A stretch of 43,980 nt of DNA from an uncultured Sulfurovum sp. (GTDB taxonomy: Bacteria; Campylobacterota; Campylobacteria; Campylobacterales; Sulfurovaceae), in the NCBI GenBank assembly GCA_902727895.1, contig CACVAP010000017.1, positions 1 through 43,980 of the forward strand. The letters are read 5' to 3'. The notes below the pieces were generated by a model, which saw only the letters and a list, made by a program, of their open reading frames with translations, was not told where the DNA came from and did no database searches. Made by a program: the position numbers and the translations under genes. Each line of letters starts with the position of its first letter. The stretch's first letter is position 1. Of this stretch, positions 8,956-16,493 are shown one piece after another.

Positions 8956-10851
8956 ATGTGTGGAATAGTAGGTTTTTGTGATTTTACAAAGAAGAGTAGG
9001 GCTGTTGAATTAGCAGCAATGACAGAGGTTATTGAACATCGTGGACCAGATGCGAAGGGAGAGCTTTTTCATGACTTGGCAGGGGTAAATATAGGTTTAG
9101 GACATAGACGACTTTCTATCTTAGATCTTTCATCTGAGGGTGTGCAACCGATGGTTTATGAGAACTTAGAGATTATATATAATGGAGAGGTATATAATTT
9201 TAAAGAAGTAAGAAATGAACTTAAAACAGAAGGCTATGACTTTAATTCACAAAGTGATACAGAAGTTATACTCAAAGCTTATCATTGTTGGGGATTGGAT
9301 GCTCTTGAAAAATTTAATGGTATGTTTGCCATAGCGATTCTTGATACAAAAAATGAAAGCTTAACCCTTATACGTGACAGAGCAGGAGTAAAACCTCTTT
9401 ATTGGTATTTTAAAGAAGGATTATTTCTTTTTGCTTCTGAGTTAAAGAGTTTTCATGAACATCCAAATTTTCAGAAAGTTATTAACAAAGATGTTTTAGC
9501 TCAATACTTACAACATGGTTATGTTTTACAGCCTTATTCTATTTTTGAAGATACAGAGCAACTAGATGCTGGATATTCTTTGCTCTTAGATTTAAAAACT
9601 CAAGACATTGAGAAAAAACAATATTGGTCTGTTTCAGAGTTTTATGAAAAGCCAAAACTAATTTTAAATGATGATGAGGCAGTTTCTCAGACAGAAGAGA
9701 TTTTAAAAAAATCCTTTGATTATCGAATGGTGTCAGATGTTCCCGTAGGTACATTTTTAAGTGGTGGATATGACAGTTCTTTGGTCACAGCATTACTTCA
9801 AGCTGACCGTGAAGAGAAGATAAATACCTTTACCATTGGATTTAAAGAAAAAGGTTATGATGAAGCCCCACATGCAAGAGCTGTGGCAAAACATTTGGGT
9901 ACTAATCATACGGAGTATTATTGTACACACAAAGATGCTTTGGAAGTTATTCCTAAGTTAGCAGAAATTTATGATGAACCTTTTGGGGATGCTTCTGCCA
10001 TTCCTACAGTTTTGGTTAGTCAGTTAGCACGTGAAAAAGTAAGTGTTTCATTAAGTGCTGATGGTGGAGATGAAATATTTGCAGGTTACTCAGCCTATGA
10101 TAACCTTACAAATATCGAAAATAAATTTCAAAAAATTCCTTATACTTTAAGACGTACTGCTGTGGGCATTTTAAATATGGTTAATCCAGCACATGTTCCA
10201 TTTACAGATAATCAGTACAACTTTGAAATACGTTATGAAAAGATTAAGAAAATGTTATTGGCAGAGAATGCTGCTGAGCTTTTAGAACAGAGTTATGAGC
10301 AGTATTCACAAAATGAGTTGGATAAGCTTTTAATTAAAAAAATAAGTAAAATAAAAACAGGGTTTGATACAGACGTTTCTAAAATAACAAATAGTTTAGA
10401 TCAAATGTTAATGATTGATTATAAAACGTATATGGCAGATGATATCTTAACCAAAGTAGACCGAGCAACCATGTCCGTTGGTCTAGAAGGAAGAGAACCA
10501 TTTTTAGATACCAGTATTATTGAGTTTGCAGCACAGTTACCCAATGAAATGAAGTACCGTAATGGCGAAAAAAAGTGGGTGCTTAAAGAGATTACGCATA
10601 AGCATATACCCAAGGTAATGATGGATCGCCCTAAGATGGGTTTTTCTCCTCCTATTGCTGAATGGTTTAGAGATGAGTTAAAGTCTTACTTCTTAACTTA
10701 TTTGAGTTATGAACGTTTGGAAAAAGAAGGTTTGTTTAATCCTGATGAGGTTATTCGTTTACGTGATCAATACCTTGATGGAAAGAATGTTTCAGTACAT
10801 AGGCTTTGGTTTATCTTGATGTTTGAAATGTGGTATGAACGATGGATGTAA
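8956..10851 (+). CDS. asnB: Asparagine synthase (glutamine-hydrolysing), AsnB type
   Basis: This is a complete 631-residue enzyme. It starts M-C-G-I-V-G-F with the Cys2 nucleophile for glutamine hydrolysis, continues with H-R-G-P-D-A and H-R-R-L-S-I-L-D-L-S in the glutaminase domain, and has Y-N-G-E-V-Y-N. The synthetase domain shows L-S-G-G-Y-D-S-S (ATP pyrophosphate loop) and S-A-D-G-G-D-E-I-F-A-G-Y. All motifs for ATP-dependent amide formation with glutamine are present. Position inside a glycan locus, between a methyltransferase and a glycosyltransferase, suggests it may amidate a sugar acid rather than serve general asparagine supply. Glutaminase activity could also feed ammonia to the two relatives lacking it; that is inference. 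Confidence 0.93.
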   Translation: MCGIVGFCDFTKKSRAVELAAMTEVIEHRGPDAKGELFHDLAGVNIGLGHRRLSILDLSSEGVQPMVYENLEIIYNGEVYNFKEVRNELKTEGYDFNSQSDTEVILKAYHCWGLDALEKFNGMFAIAILDTKNESLTLIRDRAGVKPLYWYFKEGLFLFASELKSFHEHPNFQKVINKDVLAQYLQHGYVLQPYSIFEDTEQLDAGYSLLLDLKTQDIEKKQYWSVSEFYEKPKLILNDDEAVSQTEEILKKSFDYRMVSDVPVGTFLSGGYDSSLVTALLQADREEKINTFTIGFKEKGYDEAPHARAVAKHLGTNHTEYYCTHKDALEVIPKLAEIYDEPFGDASAIPTVLVSQLAREKVSVSLSADGGDEIFAGYSAYDNLTNIENKFQKIPYTLRRTAVGILNMVNPAHVPFTDNQYNFEIRYEKIKKMLLAENAAELLEQSYEQYSQNELDKLLIKKISKIKTGFDTDVSKITNSLDQMLMIDYKTYMADDILTKVDRATMSVGLEGREPFLDTSIIEFAAQLPNEMKYRNGEKKWVLKEITHKHIPKVMMDRPKMGFSPPIAEWFRDELKSYFLTYLSYERLEKEGLFNPDEVIRLRDQYLDGKNVSVHRLWFILMFEMWYERWM

Positions 10852-10852
10852 A

Positions 10853-11974
10853 ATGCAATTAGACAAACCAAAACGACTGGTAGGACTCATTCATGCTTTA
10901 GATGTTGGTGGAGCAGAGCGTATGATGATAACCATTTTGAATTATTTTCTAAGTGAAAACTTTGAAGTGCATTTAATTATTTTTGATAATAGAGGGGCTT
11001 TAAAAGATGATTTAAATGAAAACATAATTGTTCATGATTTACTCACTCCTTCTGTGATGAAAGGTATGCCTAAATGTTTACAGCAATTAAAAATCATAAA
11101 AGCAGACATTATTTTTACAGGTATTGGACATTTAAATATTGCGTTGGCACCATTTGTTTCATTGATGAGACTGTTTTTACCTCAGTCAAAATGGATTGCA
11201 AGAGAGACGAACATTGTAAGTTTACAAAATCAAAGTTCTAAGTATCCAAAGGTTTTTGACTTTCTTTATAAACATACCTATAGTAATTATGATGTAATCA
11301 TTGCCCAATCAGAAGACATGAAAGAAGACCTAGCAGAAAACTATTCTATTGTTGAAAAAGTTTTTGTTATTAATAACCCTATAGACCATGAGCGTGTTAC
11401 TGAACTTTCTAAGAGTGTAACTCCCTTTTCTTTTGATAAGAATAAAGTAAACCTTTTAACCGTAGCCAGACTCCGTGAAGAAAAGAGACATGATTTAATG
11501 TTGAAAGCCTTAGCCCTATTGTCAGATAAATATCATCTGACGATTGTCGGTGCTGGAGAAAAAGAAGCCTCTTTAAAAGAATTAAGTAAAAGTTTAAACC
11601 TAGAGAAACGGGTTACTTTTGAGGGGCAACAGTCTAACCCCTATACTTATATAAAAGAGGCAGACTTATTTTTATTGACTTCTCAAAGGGAAGGGTTTCC
11701 GAATGTATTACTTGAAGCAAATGTGTTAGGATTACCCATTGTTGCTTTTGCTTGTAAGGGAGGCATAACAGAAATCATTGAAGAAGGGGTCAATGGACGT
11801 TATTGTGATTTTGAAGATATTGAATGCTTAGCGAAAAAAATAGACGAAGCAAGTATGGACAATAGTTTTAATGAAGAAGTAATCATTAAGAGAACAATAG
11901 AAAAATATAGTAAAGATAGCATTTTAAATAGCTATAAAAACATATTTTATAATAGTCAATTGACTAAAGGTTAA
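10853..11974 (+). CDS. GT4-family glycosyltransferase
   Basis: This is a GT-B fold enzyme of family GT4. The N-terminal domain opens H-A-L-D-V-G-G-A-E-R, the usual acceptor-side loop. The C-terminal domain has V-A-R-L-R-E-E-K-R-H for the phosphate site and E-G-F-P-N-V-L-L-E-A, the E-x7-E nucleotide-sugar motif. A start at 10823 would overlap asnB by 29 bases. The ATG at 10853, one base after the asnB stop, gives a 373-residue protein starting just before the conserved domain, so I chose it. It presumably adds a sugar to the lipid-linked repeat unit on the cytoplasmic face. Donor and linkage are unknown. Confidence 0.9.
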   Translation: MQLDKPKRLVGLIHALDVGGAERMMITILNYFLSENFEVHLIIFDNRGALKDDLNENIIVHDLLTPSVMKGMPKCLQQLKIIKADIIFTGIGHLNIALAPFVSLMRLFLPQSKWIARETNIVSLQNQSSKYPKVFDFLYKHTYSNYDVIIAQSEDMKEDLAENYSIVEKVFVINNPIDHERVTELSKSVTPFSFDKNKVNLLTVARLREEKRHDLMLKALALLSDKYHLTIVGAGEKEASLKELSKSLNLEKRVTFEGQQSNPYTYIKEADLFLLTSQREGFPNVLLEANVLGLPIVAFACKGGITEIIEEGVNGRYCDFEDIECLAKKIDEASMDNSFNEEVIIKRTIEKYSKDSILNSYKNIFYNSQLTKG

Positions 11975-11977
11975 CTT

Positions 11978-13627
11978 GTGAATTTTAAACTACTCCTCAA
12001 TAATATATTGACTTTTTTTATACTTTTAATTTTACTAATGCTCATTCAATCAATGTTTAATCCCTTATCTGTAACAAAAGAGTCACTATTTCATTTTGAA
12101 CTTTTTGATTTAAGAGGTTTAGCAAAGGGAGGCATCTATGTATTCACTTATCTTTTAGCTGTTATTCCTTTATTTATACTGGTTAAACTCAAATCATTGA
12201 AGACTTTTTTAGCACTTTTATGTGTAGTTTTCATTTTTTTATCCATAGATTTTTTTATACAACTCTTAGGTGTTTCTCATGGTTTTTCTTACGATGAATA
12301 TACCTTAGCCATGAATGAAGCTGGTAATTATAAATATTTAATTACTTATCTTGATAGTATTGGAAAAACCCTAGTATTGGCAATGATTACGGTTCTAATT
12401 GTATATTTTATCAGACAAAAGATTAGCCACAATAATTTAACAAATCGGTTTTTGTTTTTAGCTTTAGTGCCTATGTTTATTATTTATGTTGCTTGTTATA
12501 AAATCAATACTTTTAAATTAAGCTCTTATCCTGCCATGTTGAAAATTCCTAATATTGCTGTGGCTTATTTTCAGTTTTCAAAACCCATTACAAAACGTAT
12601 TTTAGAAAAAGACATAGAAGTAAAAAATGAAAGTAAATTTAGAAACATAGTATGGATAATAGATGAATCGGTTACAGGCACATATTTGTCAGTAAATGGT
12701 TATGATAAAAAGACAACACCTTATTTGGAAAGACTAGATACGACAAGTTCTGATTTTGTTAATTTTGGAACGGTTAATTCTATTTCTAACTGTTCAGCAA
12801 ATTCAAATCTTTTTTTACGAATTGGTATGAATCCAAAGAAACATGAATTAGAAAATATCACTTCACTTCCAACGATCTTTCAATATGCCAAACGGGCAGG
12901 GTATAAAACGTGGTTATTTGATTCTCAAACGAGAAAAGACCACCTACAAAACCATTTAACCATTTATGACAAAGACAGTATTGATAACTTTGAAACCTTA
13001 GGTTCTGAAGTAGAGAGGGTACAGCGTGATGAAAGTTTTTTAAATAGAATGTTGAGTTTAGTTAATGATGGAACCTCTACGGATAAAAACTTTATAGTAC
13101 TGGTTAAGTATGGGGCTCACTTTCCTTATTTATTAACTTATGATCAAAAATTTACTTCATTTAAACCTGTATTGGAGAACTCTTATGGAGGGATGAATTT
13201 TGAGAATCGTGAGAAACAGCTCAATACTTATTTGAATTCACTCTATTTTAATGTGGATTTATATTTGAAAAAAATGTTAGAGAAAATTGATTTAAAAGAG
13301 AGTGCTATTTTTTATACCTCTGATCATGGACAAAATATTTTAGAAAGTGAAGGTTTATCCCGTCCTCATTGTAATAATGAAAATGTGGTTAAAAATGAAG
13401 TAAGCGTACCTCTTTTTTTATTTTCTAATAAAGCTAAAGAACTGTTTCCTAATAAAGAAAATAAATTTTATTCGCAAATTCAAATGTTTCCCACAACACT
13501 CTCTTTTTTAGGTTATTCAAGTGAAATAGTCAATGCCTATGGAAAAACTTTAAATGAAGGTTTTACTACAAGTACTGAGCGACAATACATACTCTCCTCA
13601 TCAAAAGAGTCAAAGGTTTATGAATGA
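11978..13627 (+). CDS. EptA/MCR-like membrane phosphoryl transferase (paralogue 1)
   Basis: The start is GTG with AAAGG 7 bases upstream. About five hydrophobic segments in the first 200 residues precede a periplasmic alkaline-phosphatase/sulfatase-fold domain. I-I-D-E-S (about 227-231) supplies the metal-binding Glu. S-V-N-G-Y-x(3)-T-T-P-Y-L matches the family. N-C-S-A-N-S-N (271-277) lies at the nucleophile loop. T-S-D-H-G-Q supplies Asp-His metal ligands. A G-A-H-F-P-Y block and a late P-H-C block match the substrate and zinc sites of phosphoethanolamine transferases. At the position of the catalytic Thr (fourth residue after the Cys) there is Ser276. It likely transfers phosphoethanolamine or a similar group to the glycan or lipid A. 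Overlaps the next paralogue by 4 bases (ATGA). Confidence 0.8.
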   Translation: MNFKLLLNNILTFFILLILLMLIQSMFNPLSVTKESLFHFELFDLRGLAKGGIYVFTYLLAVIPLFILVKLKSLKTFLALLCVVFIFLSIDFFIQLLGVSHGFSYDEYTLAMNEAGNYKYLITYLDSIGKTLVLAMITVLIVYFIRQKISHNNLTNRFLFLALVPMFIIYVACYKINTFKLSSYPAMLKIPNIAVAYFQFSKPITKRILEKDIEVKNESKFRNIVWIIDESVTGTYLSVNGYDKKTTPYLERLDTTSSDFVNFGTVNSISNCSANSNLFLRIGMNPKKHELENITSLPTIFQYAKRAGYKTWLFDSQTRKDHLQNHLTIYDKDSIDNFETLGSEVERVQRDESFLNRMLSLVNDGTSTDKNFIVLVKYGAHFPYLLTYDQKFTSFKPVLENSYGGMNFENREKQLNTYLNSLYFNVDLYLKKMLEKIDLKESAIFYTSDHGQNILESEGLSRPHCNNENVVKNEVSVPLFLFSNKAKELFPNKENKFYSQIQMFPTTLSFLGYSSEIVNAYGKTLNEGFTTSTERQYILSSSKESKVYE

Positions 13628-15255
13628 AATATTGGATTTTTTTAGTTTTTATTGTATTTTTTATTTTTGAGAATATATTTATTGAAGATATTTATATGAG
13701 AATGAACCATCTATTTAATAGTAAAGGTATCTATATCTCAGCCTATTATATTTTTGTAACTTTTGTAGGTTTTTTGAGTATAGCATTTTTATTTTTTATT
13801 AGAGAGAAGTTTTATTTCTTCTTAGCCATGACCCTACTGTTACTAAGTTATACTATTACACTGGTCTATAAACAGATTAATGGTACAGGGTTTACTTTAA
13901 ATGATTTAGCCATTGTTTTGAATGAAGCAGATGCCTTTGCCTTAGATGCCTTGATTACTTATGGTTCTTCTATTAAAGAAGCATTACTTATACTTGTATT
14001 TGTTTTAGTGTTTATATTTGTATTACGTAACGTTATTGTGAAAAACAAGATGTTTATTGGGATTAAGTATGTGATTGTGTCCTTTGTTGTGGCATTACTC
14101 TTGGCTTATTCTGTTTTTTATAAAACAACAGGGGGTACACAGACTCGACCAAACCTTATAAAAGTTTTGAATACAAGTATTTATTATGCTTTAAATAAAC
14201 TTTATTATGGGGAGAGAGAAGTGTTAGAAGAAAAAGCTCTTTTAGCATCAAAATATCAAAATATTATTTTAGTTGTTGACGAAAGTATAGGGGGAAAGTA
14301 TCTTTCTATTAATAGTTATGAAAAAGAGACGACTCCGTATTTAAAAAGTATTGAAAATCATTTTATTAACCTTGGATTAGCTTCTTCAGGGGCGAACTGT
14401 TCAGCTACGAGTAATCTTATTTTAATGAGTGGTATACAGTTAGAAGCCTTGCCTGATAAAGAGAATAGAACATTAAAAAAAGCAACAATTTTTCAATATG
14501 CAAAAAATTCAGGTTATAAAACACACTATATCTCGGGACAGGGATTAGGGTTAAAGTTTCAGAATCATATGAGTAAATATGATTTAAAATACATTGATAA
14601 CTTCTCACAATTAAAAGAGCCGTATCATCATAAAAGTATGCCCGAAGAAGATATTATCTTAGAGACTCAAAAAGTGTTAGCGAATTCAGAAAAAAACTTT
14701 ATTTTTATTGTTAAGCATGGTTCTCATTTTGAATGGGAAGATAGCTATCCGAAAGAAGAAAGATTTTTCTTACCTACACTAGAAGCTTCTGATGCTTTAT
14801 CTTTAGAGAAAAGAGAAGAAGCTTTGAATTCTTATTTAAATTCTATTAGATATAACGTTGATCTATTTTTTAAATATTTTTTGAAAGAGATTAACTTTTT
14901 TGATAGAGAAGATACGCTTATTATTTACACAGCAGATCATGGACAATCAATTTTAGAAGATGGACGAACTTCTACCCATTGTGACAGTACAAACCCTCCT
15001 TTATCACAAGGGATTGTTCCCTTGTTGTTGTTTACAAGTAAAGAGGATAAAGTATTTCGAGCAGTAGATTTTCAAATAAACAGTTATAACCATTACCAAT
15101 TATTTCCAACCATTCAAAAACTAATGGGTTATGAGGGGATTAAAGCACAAACACTTTTTGATAAAGTAACAGAGTCGCCTAGTCAAGTTTTTGTTTCAGG
15201 TGATATTTTTGGACGTGTCTCACTTCAAAGAAATGACATACAGTTTGAGAATTAA
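13624..15255 (+). CDS. EptA/MCR-like membrane phosphoryl transferase (paralogue 2)
   Basis: This protein is a tandem paralogue of the preceding gene with the same layout: about five membrane segments, then the sulfatase-fold domain. It has V-V-D-E-S, S-I-N-S-Y-x(3)-T-T-P-Y-L, N-C-S-A-T-S-N at the nucleophile loop (again Ser at the fourth residue after Cys), K-H-G-S-H-F-E-W, and T-A-D-H-G-Q followed by T-H-C-D. All metal-ligand positions appear intact, so both copies should be active. Divergence between the copies suggests two acceptor sites or two transferred groups. Translation is coupled to paralogue 1 by an ATGA overlap. A strong hairpin terminator follows. Confidence 0.8.
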   Translation: MKYWIFLVFIVFFIFENIFIEDIYMRMNHLFNSKGIYISAYYIFVTFVGFLSIAFLFFIREKFYFFLAMTLLLLSYTITLVYKQINGTGFTLNDLAIVLNEADAFALDALITYGSSIKEALLILVFVLVFIFVLRNVIVKNKMFIGIKYVIVSFVVALLLAYSVFYKTTGGTQTRPNLIKVLNTSIYYALNKLYYGEREVLEEKALLASKYQNIILVVDESIGGKYLSINSYEKETTPYLKSIENHFINLGLASSGANCSATSNLILMSGIQLEALPDKENRTLKKATIFQYAKNSGYKTHYISGQGLGLKFQNHMSKYDLKYIDNFSQLKEPYHHKSMPEEDIILETQKVLANSEKNFIFIVKHGSHFEWEDSYPKEERFFLPTLEASDALSLEKREEALNSYLNSIRYNVDLFFKYFLKEINFFDREDTLIIYTADHGQSILEDGRTSTHCDSTNPPLSQGIVPLLLFTSKEDKVFRAVDFQINSYNHYQLFPTIQKLMGYEGIKAQTLFDKVTESPSQVFVSGDIFGRVSLQRNDIQFEN

Positions 15256-15278
15256 AAGTTTAATGTTATTCTAAACTA

Positions 15279-15308
15279 AATACTATGATTCGACACATAG
15301 TATTTTTT
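15279..15308 (+). terminator. Rho-independent terminator of the rightward arm
   Basis: A perfect 9-bp inverted repeat (AATACTATG / CATAGTATT) with an 8-base loop is followed by a run of seven T. It lies 24 bases after the stop of the second phosphoryl transferase. It overlaps the last codons and stop of the converging glycosyltransferase gene, so part of that protein's tail sequence is shared with the hairpin. Confidence 0.8.
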
Positions 15309-16443
15309 TGTACTTGTTAATGATTTTTTCCAATGTATATTCGTTACTTTTTTCAAGACCATTATTTTTATAGAGTGTTTGTCTTTCTTTATCATCGAGC
15401 AGTGTTGTAATGGCTTTGATCAAACTCTCTTGATTATCCACAGGATATAAAAGACCATTCTCAGCCAATTCAATGTCAGATTTTAATTGAAAGTTAATGT
15501 CTGTGTTTGGTGCTAAAATCTCTCGTGGTCCAGAGATACAATCTGTAGAAATTACAGGGGTAGAACAAATCATCGCTTCAACAATGACATTAGGGAAACC
15601 TTCCCCCTTGGATGTTAAAACAAATAAATCTGAATGTTTCATATACTTAAATGGGTTTTCTTTTCTTCCTAAGAAATGAACACGTTCTCCAAGTTTGTTT
15701 GCATAGGTATACTCTTTTAAGTTAGCTTCTTCACTACCTTCACCAATTAAAATAAGTTCGATGTTAGAATCTAAACTCTCTAATGCTTTAATAAGTGTTA
15801 TGTGCCGTTTTTCAAAGGTGAAACGACCCACGGTTACAATGTACTGCTTTTCTTCCTTAAAGTTAAAGTCTTCAACTATTTGATTAGAGGCTAATTGAAT
15901 TTTTTCAATGTCATAGGGATTATTAATAACTGTATAGTTCTTAATTAGTGGAATACTTTTAAGAAACTCTTCTTTCATACGTTCTGCTTTAAAGACAATT
16001 AAGTCAGCTTTAGTATAGAGTAATTGTATAAGCATGAAGTTAATCTTTTTTGAGAATGAACCATCTTTTAGATTGTTAATACTGGTTACTTCAACAACTT
16101 GTACTTCATGTTTTGAACCAAATATTTTGGCTAAAATATTGGTGAAATTAGCTCTATAGATATGGCTTTGTATACGCGTTATTTGATGTTCCTTGGTATA
16201 CTTTTTGAGTTTTAGTGCTAGGTAGGGTAGATAGAGTAGTTTTTTTAGACTAGAGTCATGTTTTGTTAAATTAGATAGATAGGTTATTTTTACTTCTTTG
16301 GGTAAGACATAGGCATGATCTTTTTCTATACAAAGTAAATTTACTTCTATATTTTGTTTAACCAGCTCGGTAGCAAGAATAGAAAGTACCCGTTCTGCTC
16401 CACCTAAAGTTAATGAATTTATAAATAGTGTGACTTTTTTCAT
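15283..16443 (-). CDS. GT4-family glycosyltransferase
   Basis: This is a 386-residue GT-B enzyme of family GT4. The N-terminus reads F-I-N-S-L-T-L-G-G-A-E-R-V-L, the classic acceptor-side glycine loop. The C-terminal half has V-G-R-F-T-F-E-K-R-H, G-E-G-S-E-E, and G-E-G-F-P-N-V-I-V-E-A with the E-x7-E motif, then S-G-P-R-E-I-L. It is a separate leftward unit, converging with the phosphoryl-transferase genes and lying 50 bases after the Wzc-like gene, with which it is probably co-transcribed. The likely role is adding a hexose or related sugar to the repeat unit. Confidence 0.9.
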   Translation of the reverse strand: MKKVTLFINSLTLGGAERVLSILATELVKQNIEVNLLCIEKDHAYVLPKEVKITYLSNLTKHDSSLKKLLYLPYLALKLKKYTKEHQITRIQSHIYRANFTNILAKIFGSKHEVQVVEVTSINNLKDGSFSKKINFMLIQLLYTKADLIVFKAERMKEEFLKSIPLIKNYTVINNPYDIEKIQLASNQIVEDFNFKEEKQYIVTVGRFTFEKRHITLIKALESLDSNIELILIGEGSEEANLKEYTYANKLGERVHFLGRKENPFKYMKHSDLFVLTSKGEGFPNVIVEAMICSTPVISTDCISGPREILAPNTDINFQLKSDIELAENGLLYPVDNQESLIKAITTLLDDKERQTLYKNNGLEKSNEYTLEKIINKYKKILCVES

Positions 16444-16493
16444 TAAGACTCCTTTGGAGTAATTATAGCCTATATGTTATTTTATGTTAATTA

